Origin: Streptomyces griseoaurantiacus | Lineage (GTDB): Bacteria; Actinomycetota; Actinomycetes; Streptomycetales; Streptomycetaceae | Direction: 5' to 3' | Length of the DNA stretch: 64,000 bases | Assembly: GCA_014656015.1 (NCBI GenBank) | Contig: BNBP01000007.1 | Coordinates: forward strand, 62,001 to 126,000 | Shown here: piece after piece, positions 33,775 through 43,875 of the stretch | How the letters are laid out: the number at the start of each line of letters is the position of its first letter | Numbering within the stretch: position 1 is the stretch's first letter | The notes under the pieces: generated by a model | The model's input: the letters and a program-made list of their open reading frames with translations, nothing else | Told to the model about the DNA's origin: nothing | Database searches by the model: none | Position numbers and translations under genes: made by a program

Positions 33775-34594
33775 CGCCTACGTACTCCTTCGCTATCACC
33801 CTCATCAGGGCGACCGAGTCCTTCAACGGAAGTGCGTCGCTCAGGGCCAGATGGTAGATGTCGTGGAGTCGGCTGACCACGTGTGGGGAGTCGTGCAACT
33901 TGCCCATGTAGTGCCCCTCCGAGTACGCCACCGGTGGTTGGTCCTCGAACTGCATCAGCGTGAGCATGCTTTGCAGCAGGGGGTACGCGCCGGTGCCGTA
34001 CGGCACGACGTGGACGCGCACTCTGCCCCGTACTGCCAGGTCGACGAGGTGGGTCACCTGTTCCGCCATGATCTCTGCCCCTCCTACCGGGCGGCGGAGA
34101 ACGCCTTCGTCGAGCAGTGCCCACACCACCGGCCGTGCCGGATCGGCGAGCAGCTGCGCTCGTTCGAGGCGTGTGACAAGGAGCCTGTCACATTCCTCTT
34201 CACTCACAGGAGGGAACGCCGCGCTGAGTACCGCACGTGCGTACGCCGCCGTCTGCAGGATGCCCGGGACGAAGGCGTACGCGAACTCCCGGATCATCAC
34301 CGCCTGTTGTTCGAGCAGGCGGGCCGACTCGAAGTAGTCGGCGACGGCCGCGTCCTCCGGTGGGAGGAAGCTGCTGAGCACGTTTCCCGTGTTCAGCGCC
34401 CTGTCCAAGCGGCGGGCGTCCTCCTTGGACGGGGTGCGGCGGCCCGCCTCGATGTGGGCGATGTGCGAACGCGTCATCACCGCCGCCTCCGCCAACTGCT
34501 GCTGTGTCAGTCCCGCCTTCTCGCGCTGCTGTTTGAGCCAGTCGCCGTAGATGCTGCCCAATCGGGCCTCCTCGTGTGACAGATCATTCGTCAC
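33767..34594 (-). CDS. XRE-family regulator with DUF5753 (WhiJ/AbaA-like)
   Basis: A 275-residue DNA-binding protein. The helix-turn-helix is GDWLKQQREKAGLTQQQLAEAAVMTRSHIAHIEAGRRTPSKEDARRLD in residues 15-65. The C-terminal domain (about 105-270) is DUF5753-like: IREFAYAFVPGILQTAAYARAVL, RVRVHVVPYGTGAYPLLQSMLTLMQFED, VAYSEGHYMG. GTG 34594 is chosen because it opens the family N-terminus (TNDLSHEEARLGSIYGDWLK). A quasi-palindrome GTGAC-N9-GTCAC (34576-34594) overlaps this start codon and could be an autoregulatory site. It is divergent from two small genes and coupled to the DUF397 gene. Such pairs affect development in Streptomyces; the role here is unknown. Confidence 0.88.
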   Translation of the reverse strand: MTNDLSHEEARLGSIYGDWLKQQREKAGLTQQQLAEAAVMTRSHIAHIEAGRRTPSKEDARRLDRALNTGNVLSSFLPPEDAAVADYFESARLLEQQAVMIREFAYAFVPGILQTAAYARAVLSAAFPPVSEEECDRLLVTRLERAQLLADPARPVVWALLDEGVLRRPVGGAEIMAEQVTHLVDLAVRGRVRVHVVPYGTGAYPLLQSMLTLMQFEDQPPVAYSEGHYMGKLHDSPHVVSRLHDIYHLALSDALPLKDSVALMRVIAKEYVGDD

Positions 34595-34731
34595 GCTCCG
34601 ACCTCTGGCGAGCCTAACCGCGGACGCTCCACTCTGTGAGCGGATCGCTACAGAAAGCGAGAACCCCCGCGACCGCGCGACCGGTCCGGGGGCATGGCCA
34701 TCAACCCGCTGAGCTCCCAGGAGTTGACGAC

Positions 34732-35019
34732 GTGCTTCACCGTATCGCCCGGCTCGTCGAGCCGTTGCTGCGTCTGCTGTATCCGCCGGAGGGCAGGCAC
34801 CGGGTCGAGCCGCCACCGCCGGCTCCGGTACCGGCCCCCGTCGCGGCCGAACACCCGTTCCGTCCGTGCTACTTCGCCGACGGGCCCTGCCCCGGGGCGC
34901 GGCGGCGCGCGCTGGAGCGGCGGCGCGAGCTGTGGCGCGCGGAGTACGCCGCCGAACTCGCGGCGCACTGCGCGGCGACCGGACTCGCGGCCGAACTCGC
35001 GGCGGGAGTACGCCGATGA
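34732..35019 (+). CDS. Small hypothetical protein, divergent from the XRE gene
   Basis: A 95-residue protein of unknown function. The GTG start follows AGGAG by eight bases and gives MLHRIARLVEPLLRLLYPPEGRH. A Pro-rich middle (PPPPAPVPAPVA) is followed by HPFRPCYFADGPCPGARRRALERRRELWRAEYAAELAAH, with a CY-x8-C arrangement and a basic helix. Four-base overlap (ATGA) with the next gene indicates coupling. Similar pairs next to XRE/DUF397 genes occur in other Streptomyces, from memory. Confidence 0.7.
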   Translation: MLHRIARLVEPLLRLLYPPEGRHRVEPPPPAPVPAPVAAEHPFRPCYFADGPCPGARRRALERRRELWRAEYAAELAAHCAATGLAAELAAGVRR

Positions 35020-35330
35020 GGGCGGCCGGACCGGGTGAGACCCGGTTGCTGCCGTGGGCCGGGGAGGACGGCAAGCCCTGCTGTCTGGTCACGGACGGGG
35101 ACGGGCCGCTGTCCCGCGCGGCCGACGCGGTCGAAGCCGTACAGCTGTCGATGGCCGTCGGACTGCTCCGGCACGCCGACGACCTGCTGGGATACGAGCG
35201 GGCGTCCGCCGTCCAGCTCCGGTTTCTGCTCGCCCGGATGTCCGAGTCGCTGCGTGACGTGCACCGGGTCGCCGAGAGCCGGGGTGCGCGGCTCGTCGAT
35301 GCGGACGGCAGTGTCAGTGGGGACAAGTAG
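35016..35330 (+). CDS. Small hypothetical protein, coupled to the previous gene
   Basis: A 104-residue acidic, largely helical protein with no known domain: ETRLLPWAGEDGKPCCLVTDGDG, then SRAADAVEAVQLSMAVGLLRHADDLLG and LRFLLARMSESLRDVHRVAESRGARLV. The ATG overlaps the preceding stop. No signal peptide or membrane helix. Its position between the small GTG gene and the SLOG gene suggests one plus-strand transcript. Confidence 0.72.
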   Translation: MRAAGPGETRLLPWAGEDGKPCCLVTDGDGPLSRAADAVEAVQLSMAVGLLRHADDLLGYERASAVQLRFLLARMSESLRDVHRVAESRGARLVDADGSVSGDK

Positions 35331-35375
35331 CCTGGGGCGCAGGGGAGTTACCCGACGCTTACGGGGGGTTACGGG

Positions 35376-36449
35376 TTGAGGCCGTTGATCGCTGTCGTGG
35401 GAAGCGCCGATCCGGGGCGGGAGTACGAGCCGCCGCTCGTGGCCGGGCACCGGGTGGAGGGGGCGTGCGGGCAGATCGGCGCGGCGCTCGCCGAGGCCGG
35501 GTGTGATCTCGTCGTCTACTCGAGCGAGGCGCAGTTCGTGGAGGACTGGGTCATCACGGGTTACCTCGCGCACGGTGAGCCCGAGCCGGGGTCCATCCAT
35601 GTGCGGCCGCCGTACGGGGACGTCGACACGGACTTCCCGCTGCTCGACGAGCGGCCCGAACTGTACGACGTGCGCTACGAGTCGGGCTCCGAGTGGGAGA
35701 GCGGCTACTACCGTTCGCTCGCCGAGGTGCACGGCGTCGTGCTGATCGGCGGCGGCCGCTCGACGCTGATCACCGGCATGGTGTGCCTCGCCTTCGGCAT
35801 CCCCGTGTACGCGGCGGCCTGCTTCGGCGGGGCCGGGCGCAAGGTGTGGGACGTGATGAACAGGGTCGAGCGGCACCTCACCCCCGAGGAGGTGTCGGCG
35901 ATGGGCGCGGAATGGGGGCGGGACACGGCGGCCCGGCTCGTGCGGATACTGGCCGCGCAGCGGGAGCGCAAGGACGAGCGGCGCCGTCTGGACGCCCGTG
36001 CCGTGCGCCGGGCGGCCTGGCGCAGTGCCTTCGGCATCACGGTGGGCCTGCTGCTGCTCTGCCTGGGTCTGGGCATGATCCCGCTGACCTACGCCCTGGA
36101 CGCGAGCGCCGCCGTCAACCTCACCGGGCTGATCGTCGGCGCCCTCGCCACCGGCACCTCGGGCGCCATCACCCGCAACGCCTTCGACCGGGGGGAGCAC
36201 TGGGCGCGGACGGCGGCGCTCGGCATGTCGGCGGGCGCCGTCGCCTTCCTGCTGTTCGTCTCGGCCCAACTGGCGGCCTCCCCGGACATCCTGAGCGGGG
36301 AGGGCGCCCGCCGCCTCCTCTTCTTCGTGCTGACCGTCGGCTTCGTCTCCGGGTTCACCTTCGACGCCGTCTACGGCCGCCTCAAACAGGCGGAGCCGCC
36401 GCTGCCCCCGCCGCCGGGCCCACCGGCGGGCCCGCCGAACGGGGGGTGA
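35376..36449 (+). CDS. SLOG-domain sensor with C-terminal four-helix membrane module
   Basis: A 357-residue protein. The N-terminal half is a Rossmann-like SLOG/LOG domain: RPLIAVVGSADPG, ACGQIGAALAEAGCDLVVYSS, and VHGVVLIGGGRSTLITGMVCLAFGIPVYAAACFGG, whose Gly-rich GGGRST and following stretch match the nucleotide-binding site of the superfamily. A charged helix (QRERKDERRRLDARAVRRAAWR) leads into about four membrane helices in residues 207-330. A Pro-rich tail ends the protein. SLOG domains sense NAD- or nucleotide-derived signals, as in ThsA of the Thoeris defence system, and SLOG-plus-membrane proteins are predicted immune effectors. The TTG start at 35376 is uncertain; TTG 35385 is an alternative. 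Confidence 0.75.
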   Translation: MRPLIAVVGSADPGREYEPPLVAGHRVEGACGQIGAALAEAGCDLVVYSSEAQFVEDWVITGYLAHGEPEPGSIHVRPPYGDVDTDFPLLDERPELYDVRYESGSEWESGYYRSLAEVHGVVLIGGGRSTLITGMVCLAFGIPVYAAACFGGAGRKVWDVMNRVERHLTPEEVSAMGAEWGRDTAARLVRILAAQRERKDERRRLDARAVRRAAWRSAFGITVGLLLLCLGLGMIPLTYALDASAAVNLTGLIVGALATGTSGAITRNAFDRGEHWARTAALGMSAGAVAFLLFVSAQLAASPDILSGEGARRLLFFVLTVGFVSGFTFDAVYGRLKQAEPPLPPPPGPPAGPPNGG

Positions 36450-36483
36450 GCCGGTCCGGGGCGGCAGGGGGCCACCGGACCGC

Positions 36484-39400
36484 TCACTCCCCGCCCCGCA
36501 GCTTCTCGCCGAGCGCCCGGCAGATCACGGCCGCGCTCTCCGGTGTGTTCATGTCGTCGTGCGCGACGGCGACGTCGTGGTTCTCCACCGAGCCGCCGAC
36601 GTGCGGCCGCCATGCCTCGGGGGTGAGCCGGGCCCGCTCCTCGTCCGTCTTCCCGAGCGTCGCGGTGAAGAGGAGCAGATCGCCGTCGAACCTGCGGGGG
36701 GTGAACTTCTCCATGAGGTCCATGTTGTTGCGGAACACCCGCGCCACCGCTTCCGTGGCGCGCGCGTCCAGGCCCTCCAGGACGGCCGCCGTGCCGGTGC
36801 CGGATGCGTCCCGGTGCCGCAGGGGACCGGCTTCGAGGTACGCCCGCAGGGCCTCCTCGTCGGGCAGCCGCGTCCCGGCGGGCGCGAAGTCCGTCCCGGC
36901 CACGGGGTAGGAGTCCATGAGGGCGAGCACCGCCACCTCCTCGCCCGCCTCCCGCAGCCGTACCGCCATCTCGTGGGCCACCAGGCCGCCGAAGGACCAG
37001 CCGAGCAGGCAGTAGGGGCCCTCGGGCCGCACCCGGCGGATGCGCGCGAGGTAGTCCGCCGCGATCTCCGGGACGTCGGCGGGCAGCGGGCCCCCGCCGT
37101 CCAGCCCCCGGGCCTGCAGGGCGTACAGCGGGTGCTCCTCCGGCAGGTGGTGGGCGAAGCCGAGGAAGCCCCAGCCCAGGCCGGTGCCGGGGTGGACGCA
37201 GAAGACGGGAGTGCCCGGGCCGCCCTCCCGGATCGGGAGCAGGACGTCCCTCCGGTCCGGTCCGTCCGGCAGGACGGCGCGGGCGGCCAGACCGGCCACC
37301 GTGGGATTCTCGAACAGCGTCCGGATGCCGATGCCGGCGCCCAGTTCGCGGCGGATGCGGGCCACCAGCCGGGTGGCGAGCAGGGAGTGCCCGCCGAGCT
37401 GGAAGAAGTTGTCCTCGGCGCCGACGTGTTCGAGGCCGAGGACCTCGGCGAACAGGCGGGCCAGCTCCTTCTCCCGCGCGGTGGCGGGCTCCCGGCCCGA
37501 GGCGGCGGCCGTGTACGAGGGGGCGGGCAGGGCGCGCCGGTCCAGCTTGCCGTTGGAGGTCAGCGGCAGGGCGTCCAGGACCACGAACGCGGAGGGCACC
37601 ATGTGGGCGGGCAGGGCCGCGGCCAGGTGCGCGCGCAGTTCGTCGCTGCCGGGTGCGGCGCCCGGGGCGGGGACCAGGTAGGCGGTGAGCTGCGGGTCGC
37701 CGGGACGGTCCTCGCGGACGAGCACGGCGGACCGGGCGACGGCCGGGTGCGCGCCGAGGGCGGTCTCTATCTCGCCGGGCTCGATGCGGAAGCCGCGGAC
37801 CTTCACCTGGTCGTCCGTCCGCCCCACGTAGGCGAGTTGACCGTCCGGGTTCCACCGCACGAGGTCCCCGGTCCGGTACATCCGCTCGCCCGGGGCCCCG
37901 AAGGGGCAGGCGAGGAACCGTTCCGCCGTCAGTCCGGGGCGGCCCAGGTACCCGCGGGCGAGGCCGTCCCCGGCGAGGTACAGCTCCCCGGGGACCCCGG
38001 CGGGCACGGGGTTCAGGTGCCGGTCGAGGACGTAGGCGCGGGTGTGGGGGAGGGGGCGGCCGATGGGCGGGGCGGCCCGCTGCCCGGCGCCGGGGGTGTC
38101 CCGCGGGGCGTCCGGGGTGTCGTGCCAGGCGGTGGCGTAGACGGTGGCCTCGGTGGGGCCGTAGAGGTTGGCCAGCCGGCTGTGCGGCATCGCGGTGCGG
38201 ATCGCCCCGGCGGTGTGGGCGGTCAGCCGTTCCCCGGCCAGGACGACCAGGTCCGGCTCCAGGGGCGCGCCCTCGCGCTGGGCGAGGACGGTCTCCAGGG
38301 CCGAGGGCACGGCGCTGAGCAGACCGCCGCGCCGGCCGCCCTCGTCGAGCAGGGCCAGTGCGTCCGCGAGCAGGTCCACGCTGCCGCCGCGGGTCAGCGG
38401 GGCGAACAGTTCGAAGACCGAGACGTCGAAGCTGAGCGAGGTCGAGGCCAGGACCCGGGACAGGGGTCCCTCGCCGATCTCGTCGTGCGCCCACGCCAGC
38501 AGGTCGCACACGCCGCGGTGCGCGACCACCACGCCCTTGGGGCGCCCGGTGGAGCCGGAGGTGTGGATGACGTACGCCGGGTGCCCGGGCAGCAGGGGCG
38601 CGCGACGCTCGGCGTCCGTGAGGTCGTGCGCCGGGTGCTCCGGGAGACCGGGCAGCTCGTCCACGACCACCACGGACCCGTCCGCGCACCCGCCGGGCAG
38701 GCGGGCGGAGGCGGCCCGTGAGGTCAGCACCAGGGCGGGGCGGACGTCAGCGAGCAGGAAGGCGGTCCGTTCGGCCGGGTACGCCGGGTCCACCGGCACG
38801 TAGGCCCCGCCGGCCTTCAGCACCGCGAGGACCGCCACCAGCAGCTCTGCCGAGCGCTCCATGAGCAGTGCCACGGCCGCTTCCGGCCCCACGCCCCGTC
38901 CGGCCAGGTACCGGGCCAGCCGGTTGGCCCGCGCGTTGAGTTCCTGGTACGTCAGGCCGACGCCTCGGCACCTGAGTGCGACCGCGTCGGGGGTCCGCGC
39001 CACCTGCGCCTCGAAGAGCGCGGGCAGCGTGCGCGCGGGACGGGCGACGGTCGGCCCGTTCCACTCCGTCAGCAGCCGGGCGCGCTCGGCCCTGCCGAGG
39101 ACGTCGATCCGGGCGAGCGGCAGGTCCGGCTCGGCGGCGACCGCCTCCAGGACCCGCAGCAGCCGCCCGGCCATCGTCTCGGCCGTCTCCCGGTCGAACA
39201 GGTCGGTGGCGTGACCGAGGAGGACGTGCAGGCCGCCGGGGCCGCCGTCGGCACCGGTGAGTTCCGTGACGTGGATGTCGAGGTCGAACTTGGCGCGGGT
39301 GTCCTCCAGGAGGAGCGGTTCGGCCCGGACGCCGGGCAGGTCGAGGCCGGCCCCGGCGTTGTTCTGCAGGGCGACCATCACCTGGAACAGGGGGTGGCGG

Positions 39401-42400
39401 GCGAGGGACCTGGCCGGGGCGAGGTCCTCGACGAGCCGCTCGAAGGGCAGGTCCTGGTGCGCGTACGCGGCCAGGCCGCGTTCCCGGGCGCGGCGCAGCA
39501 GATCGGTGAACGAGGGGTTCCCGGAAAGGTCGTTGCGGATCACCAGGGTGTTGACGAAGAAGCCGACGAGTTCGTCGAGGGCGTCGTCGGTGCGGCCCGC
39601 CACCGGCGTGCCGATCGGGATGTCCTGCCCGGCGCCGAGTCTGGACAGCAACAGGGCCACCGCGGACTGGACCACCATGAACAGGGTCGCGCCCTCCGCC
39701 CGCGCCACCTCCAGCAGCCGCCGGTGCACGGCGGCGGGAACCCGCAGCGGGACCTGACCGCCCCCGTGGCCGGCCACCGCCGGACGCGGCCGGTCGGTGG
39801 GCAGCGCCAGTTCCTCGGGGAGACCGGCCAGGGCATCCCGCCAGTGGGCGAGCTGCCGGGAGGCCAGGCTGCCGGGGTCCTCCTCGGAGCCCAGCAGCTC
39901 CCGCTGCCACAGGGCGTAGTCGGCGTACTGGACCGAGAGCGCCCGCCACCCGGGCGCGCGCCCCTCCCGCCGGGCGGCGTAGGCGGTGGACAGGTCCCGG
40001 CTCAGCGGGCCGAGCGACCATCCGTCGGCGGCGATGTGGTGCACGAGGAGCAGCAGCACGCGGTCCTCGGCGCCGGTCTCGAACAACGTGGCGCGCACCG
40101 GGAGTTCACGGCCGAGGTCGAAGGGGCGGGCCGCCTCCCGGCGCAGTGCCGCCTCCAGGTCCGGCTCCGCGACCGCCGTCACGGGCAGCCGGAACGTGAA
40201 GGAGCCGGGCTCCAGGACGTGCTGCCGGGGCCGGCCGTCGGTGGCGGGGTACACGGTCCGCAGCACCTCGTGACGCACGAGGACGTCGTGCAGTGCCCGC
40301 TCCAGGGCCACCGGGTCCACCGCACCGGTCAGCCGTATCGCCACCGGGATGTTGTAGGTGGCGTTCGGGCCTTCCAGCTCGCCCAGGAACCACAGTCGGC
40401 GCTGCGCGAAGGACAGGGGCGGTGCCGGTGGCCGCGGGCCCGCCGTCAGGGCGGGCCGCGCCGCCTCCGCGTCCCCCAGCGCGGCGGCGACACCGGCCAC
40501 CGTGGGGCGGGCGAACAGCGTCCGGATGCCGATCTCCGCGCCCAGTTCGCGGCGGATGCGGGAGACGAGGCGGGTGGCGAGCAGGGAGTGCCCGCCGAGC
40601 TGGAAGAAGTTGTCCTCGGCGCCGACGTGTTCGAGGCCGAGGACCTCGGCGAACAGGGCGGCGAGGGCCCTCTCCCGCGCGGTGGCGGGCGCGCGTCCGG
40701 TCGCGACGGCGGCGGGTCCGGGCGCGGGCAGCGCGCGCCGGTCCAGCTTGCCGTTGGCGGTCAGCGGCAGCGCGTCGAGGAGGACGAGGGCGGAGGGCAC
40801 CATGTAGTCGGGCAGTACCGCCCGCAGGTGGGCGCGCAGCGCCTCCGCGTCGGGGTCGGCGCCCCGTGCCGGGACGGCGTAGGCGACCAGGCGTTTGTCG
40901 CCGGGCCTGTCCTCGCGGACGAGCACCGCCGCCTGGCCGACGGAGGGACGGGCGGCCAGGGCCGCCTCGATCTCGCCGGGCTCGATGCGGAAGCCGCGCA
41001 CCTTGACCTGGTCGTCGGCGCGGCCGAGGTATTCGAGCAGTCCCTCGTGGTTCCACCGCACGAGGTCCCCGGTCCGGTACATCCGCTCGCCCGGGGCCCC
41101 GAAGGGGCAGGCGAGGAATCGTTCCGCCGTCAGCCCGGGGCGCCCCAGGTAGCCGCGGGCGAGGCCGTCCCCGGCGAGGTACAGCTGACCGGGCACCCCG
41201 GTGGGGACGGGCTGCAGGGCGTCGTCGAGGACGTAGAGCCGGGTGTTCGACAGGGGGCGGCCGAGGGGCACCACCGTCGCGGGGACCTCGCCCGTCTCCC
41301 GCAGCGGGCCGACGGTGGCGAAGACGGTGGTCTCGGTGGGGCCGTACCCGTTGGACACGACGATGCCGGGGCAGGCGTCGAGGACACGGCGGACCGCGTC
41401 GGGGGCGACGACGTCACCGCCGGCCATGACCTCGCGGACCCCCCGGAAACAGGCCGGGTTCTCCTCGGCCAGCACCCGGAAGAGGCCGGCCGTGACGAAC
41501 AGGCCGGTCACCCCGTGGACGGTGAGGAGCCGGGCCAGGTCGGCCGCGTCCAGCCGGCCGGGCGGGGCGATGACGATCCGGCCCCCGGTCAGCAGCGGCG
41601 TCCAGATCTCGAAGGTGGAGGCGTCGAAGGCGTACGGGGCGTGCATCAGCACCCGCTCGTGCCGTCCCTCGCGCCAGTGGCGGTCGGACACCAGCCGCAC
41701 CACGTTGCGGTGGGTGACGGTCACGCCCTTCGGCGTGCCGGTCGAGCCGGAGGTGTACATCACGTAGACCGACTGCCGTGCGTCGACCGGCACCCGGGCG
41801 CCGCCGGGGAGGTCCGCCCCGTCGGTGGCCTCGCCGGTGGCTCCGTCGGAGACCTCGCCGGGGGCCTCCTCGGGACCGTCCGTGCCGTCCCCGAGGCGCA
41901 GTACCCGCACGTCCGCGGCGAAGCCGAGGGCGCGCGGGTCCCGGTCGGTCAGCAGCAGGCGCGCCCCGGTGTCCCGGAGGACGAACTCCGCGCGGGCCGC
42001 CGGCTGGTGGGGGTCGAGCGGCACGTACGCGCCCCCGGCCTTCAGCACCGCGAGCGTGGATACCACCAGTGCGGCAGAACGTTCCTGCAGGACGGCGACC
42101 CGGGACTCCGGCCGCACCCCCAGCCGCAGCAGCCGGTGCGCCAGCCGCTCGGCCCGCTCGTCCAGCTCCCGGTAGGTCAGCCGGGTGTCGCCCTCGACCA
42201 CCGCGAGGGCTCCGGGGGTGCGGGCGGCCTGCTCCTCGAACAGGGTGTGCACGGCCCGCTCGGAGGGGTACGGGGCGGCGGTGTCGTTCCACTCCACCAG
42301 CAGCCGCTCGCGCTCGTCCGGGTCCAGCAGGTCCACCAAGCCCACCGGTCGCGTCACATCCCGCGTCATGGCCGTGAGCAGGCGCAGGAACCGCGCCCCG

Positions 42401-43677
42401 TGCGCCAGGAGGTCGCGCGGCTCGTAGAGGGCCGGGTTGGCGACGACGTCCAGACGCATGCCCTCCCCGGCCCGCCGCTCGTACACGATGAACGAGAGGT
42501 CCTCGATGGGGCCGTTGCTCAGGTTGTGCGTGGAGGAGGGATGTCCGCCGAACCGCAGGTCGTAGTCGAAGGCCATGATGTTGGCCTGCGGTTCGGCCAG
42601 GCCCCGGGTCTCGCCGACCGCGCCGGCCAGGGGCCGCATGTCCTCCTGGCGGAAGCGCTGGTGCCGCAGTGCCTCGCGGGCCGTGGCGCCCGTCTGCCGG
42701 ACGAGCGCGTCCAGGCCGAGACCGGGGTGGACGGAGAGCCGCAGTGGCAGGACGTTCGCCATCATGCCGGGGGTGGCGCGGGCCGTGCGGCCCACCCGTC
42801 CGGTGACGGGCATGCCGATGAGGAGGTCCTCCGCCCCGGTGAGCCGGTGGGTGAGGGCCGCGGTGGCGGCCAGGACCAGGACCGACCAACTGACCCGCAG
42901 GCCGCGGGCCGTGGCGCGCAGGGCCGCCGCCTGTTCGGGCGGGAGGTCGAAGGAGTGGCGCAGATGGCCGGCGGAGGCGGGGGCGAACCGGCCGGCCGGG
43001 CTCACCGGATCGGGGCGGTCCGCCAGCTTCGCGGCCCAGTAGGCGCGGTCCTCGGCGTACTGGCCGGAGGCGCGGTACTCCGCCTCCTCCTCGACGAGGC
43101 TCCGGAAGCGGGGAAAGGCACTCTCGGCCTCGGGCGCGCGGCCCTCGGTCAGGGCGGTGTAGACGTGCGCCACCCGAGAGGCGACGAGGTGCGCGGTGTA
43201 GCCGTCCACCAGGGCGTGATGGGACTGCTGGTACCAGTAGTACCGGTCCGGGGCGATGCGGAGGAGCGCCTGGGTGAAGTTGGGGCCCCGCGTCAGGTCG
43301 TGGACCCGGGCCAGGTCGGAGCGCATCCACCGGCGTGCCACCTCGGCCGGGTCGGATTCCTCGCTCAGGTCGAGGAGGTGCAGCGGCCAGTCCTCGAAGG
43401 GCTCGACGGTCTGGCTCGTCCCGTCCTCGGCCGCCGTCAGCCGCAGACGGTAGGCCTCGCACTCGGCGATCACCCGGCGTAAGGCGGTCTCGAACAGGGC
43501 CTCGTCGACCGGACCGTGGATCTCGACGTACTCGGCGATCTGGTACGCGTGACTCGACGGGTCCATCTGCTGGGCGAGCCATACGCCCGACTGTCCGGTG
43601 AGCAGCGGGAGGCGCCGCGTCGGATGGGACTCCGTCGGACGAATCTCCGCGGGCGAATCGACACCCTTGCCGTGCAT
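36484..43677 (-). CDS. Two-module NRPS with starter condensation domain and thioesterase
   Basis: A 2397-residue synthetase in the order C-A-PCP-C-A-PCP-TE. C1: HHALVDG at 153-159, of the EntF/DhbF-like N-acylating type ([18 protein letters not shown]). A1: [11 protein letters not shown] 641-651, GYGPTE 777-782, YRTGDL 867-872, NGKLDR 975-980. PCP1: GGHSL, Ser1031. C2: HHIAADG 1213-1219. A2: [11 protein letters not shown] 1705-1715, LYGPTE 1838-1843, NGKLDR 2042-2047. PCP2: Ser2098. TE: GWSFG with Ser2228, Asp2255 and His2373. Hand-read specificity codes are about DAFFMGGVFK (Val/Ile-like) for A1 and DVFSVALVYK (unassigned) for A2; treat both as tentative. No MbtH, loading, aryl-acid or tailoring gene is adjacent, so the acyl starter must come from elsewhere. 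Codon 66 is TTA. No epimerase domain. Confidence 0.95.
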   Translation of the reverse strand: MHGKGVDSPAEIRPTESHPTRRLPLLTGQSGVWLAQQMDPSSHAYQIAEYVEIHGPVDEALFETALRRVIAECEAYRLRLTAAEDGTSQTVEPFEDWPLHLLDLSEESDPAEVARRWMRSDLARVHDLTRGPNFTQALLRIAPDRYYWYQQSHHALVDGYTAHLVASRVAHVYTALTEGRAPEAESAFPRFRSLVEEEAEYRASGQYAEDRAYWAAKLADRPDPVSPAGRFAPASAGHLRHSFDLPPEQAAALRATARGLRVSWSVLVLAATAALTHRLTGAEDLLIGMPVTGRVGRTARATPGMMANVLPLRLSVHPGLGLDALVRQTGATAREALRHQRFRQEDMRPLAGAVGETRGLAEPQANIMAFDYDLRFGGHPSSTHNLSNGPIEDLSFIVYERRAGEGMRLDVVANPALYEPRDLLAHGARFLRLLTAMTRDVTRPVGLVDLLDPDERERLLVEWNDTAAPYPSERAVHTLFEEQAARTPGALAVVEGDTRLTYRELDERAERLAHRLLRLGVRPESRVAVLQERSAALVVSTLAVLKAGGAYVPLDPHQPAARAEFVLRDTGARLLLTDRDPRALGFAADVRVLRLGDGTDGPEEAPGEVSDGATGEATDGADLPGGARVPVDARQSVYVMYTSGSTGTPKGVTVTHRNVVRLVSDRHWREGRHERVLMHAPYAFDASTFEIWTPLLTGGRIVIAPPGRLDAADLARLLTVHGVTGLFVTAGLFRVLAEENPACFRGVREVMAGGDVVAPDAVRRVLDACPGIVVSNGYGPTETTVFATVGPLRETGEVPATVVPLGRPLSNTRLYVLDDALQPVPTGVPGQLYLAGDGLARGYLGRPGLTAERFLACPFGAPGERMYRTGDLVRWNHEGLLEYLGRADDQVKVRGFRIEPGEIEAALAARPSVGQAAVLVREDRPGDKRLVAYAVPARGADPDAEALRAHLRAVLPDYMVPSALVLLDALPLTANGKLDRRALPAPGPAAVATGRAPATARERALAALFAEVLGLEHVGAEDNFFQLGGHSLLATRLVSRIRRELGAEIGIRTLFARPTVAGVAAALGDAEAARPALTAGPRPPAPPLSFAQRRLWFLGELEGPNATYNIPVAIRLTGAVDPVALERALHDVLVRHEVLRTVYPATDGRPRQHVLEPGSFTFRLPVTAVAEPDLEAALRREAARPFDLGRELPVRATLFETGAEDRVLLLLVHHIAADGWSLGPLSRDLSTAYAARREGRAPGWRALSVQYADYALWQRELLGSEEDPGSLASRQLAHWRDALAGLPEELALPTDRPRPAVAGHGGGQVPLRVPAAVHRRLLEVARAEGATLFMVVQSAVALLLSRLGAGQDIPIGTPVAGRTDDALDELVGFFVNTLVIRNDLSGNPSFTDLLRRARERGLAAYAHQDLPFERLVEDLAPARSLARHPLFQVMVALQNNAGAGLDLPGVRAEPLLLEDTRAKFDLDIHVTELTGADGGPGGLHVLLGHATDLFDRETAETMAGRLLRVLEAVAAEPDLPLARIDVLGRAERARLLTEWNGPTVARPARTLPALFEAQVARTPDAVALRCRGVGLTYQELNARANRLARYLAGRGVGPEAAVALLMERSAELLVAVLAVLKAGGAYVPVDPAYPAERTAFLLADVRPALVLTSRAASARLPGGCADGSVVVVDELPGLPEHPAHDLTDAERRAPLLPGHPAYVIHTSGSTGRPKGVVVAHRGVCDLLAWAHDEIGEGPLSRVLASTSLSFDVSVFELFAPLTRGGSVDLLADALALLDEGGRRGGLLSAVPSALETVLAQREGAPLEPDLVVLAGERLTAHTAGAIRTAMPHSRLANLYGPTEATVYATAWHDTPDAPRDTPGAGQRAAPPIGRPLPHTRAYVLDRHLNPVPAGVPGELYLAGDGLARGYLGRPGLTAERFLACPFGAPGERMYRTGDLVRWNPDGQLAYVGRTDDQVKVRGFRIEPGEIETALGAHPAVARSAVLVREDRPGDPQLTAYLVPAPGAAPGSDELRAHLAAALPAHMVPSAFVVLDALPLTSNGKLDRRALPAPSYTAAASGREPATAREKELARLFAEVLGLEHVGAEDNFFQLGGHSLLATRLVARIRRELGAGIGIRTLFENPTVAGLAARAVLPDGPDRRDVLLPIREGGPGTPVFCVHPGTGLGWGFLGFAHHLPEEHPLYALQARGLDGGGPLPADVPEIAADYLARIRRVRPEGPYCLLGWSFGGLVAHEMAVRLREAGEEVAVLALMDSYPVAGTDFAPAGTRLPDEEALRAYLEAGPLRHRDASGTGTAAVLEGLDARATEAVARVFRNNMDLMEKFTPRRFDGDLLLFTATLGKTDEERARLTPEAWRPHVGGSVENHDVAVAHDDMNTPESAAVICRALGEKLRGGE
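37370..37455 (-). repeat. 86-bp exact repeat in PCP2, matched in PCP1 (40571-40656)
   Basis: The two PCP-coding segments are identical over 86 bp and lie exactly 3201 bp apart, i.e. one module length of 1067 codons. They cover [16 protein letters not shown] and flanks. Identity including third positions points to recent duplication or gene conversion. Confidence 0.9.
37848..37985 (-). repeat. 138-bp near-identical repeat in A2, matched in A1 (41049-41186)
   Basis: Four mismatches in 138 bp, again at an offset of 3201 bp. The segment encodes [20 protein letters not shown] through [10 protein letters not shown], downstream of the substrate-specificity region. Confidence 0.9.
40571..40656 (-). 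repeat. 86-bp exact repeat in PCP1 (partner of 37370-37455)
   Basis: Partner copy of the PCP-coding repeat, identical over 86 bp at an offset of 3201 bp. Confidence 0.9.
41049..41186 (-). repeat. 138-bp near-identical repeat in A1 (partner of 37848-37985)
   Basis: Partner copy of the adenylation-domain repeat, with four mismatches in 138 bp. Confidence 0.9.
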
Positions 43678-43875
43678 ACCAGTTGTCTCCGCATCATCGG
43701 ACGGTCGAGGAACCCCCCGTGCGACGCGAACGCATGATCATTCTACCAGTGTTCTGTGCGCGGATGAGCGCCCCCTCGAACAACTCCATTGTCACGCGCG
43801 GCAGATGAGGACCCGCACGGGTCCGTGCACGTGTCGGGGTCCCGCGCGTCCCCCGGTCGCCCTACCGTGGCGGGC

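Noticed and set aside
36451..36482. Terminator between the SLOG gene and the NRPS
   Set aside because: Only 7-bp arms (CGGTCCG/CGGACCG) with a long loop; too weak to list.
39211..43482. 1423-codon open frame antisense to the NRPS
   Set aside because: It mirrors the NRPS codon pattern, is Gly/Val/Arg/Glu-rich and has no recognisable motif; long antisense frames are expected in 72% GC DNA.
43678..43875. Iron box upstream of the NRPS
   Set aside because: No TTAGGTTAGGCTAACCTAA-like sequence was found; only ATGATCAT stands out, which is too short to call.
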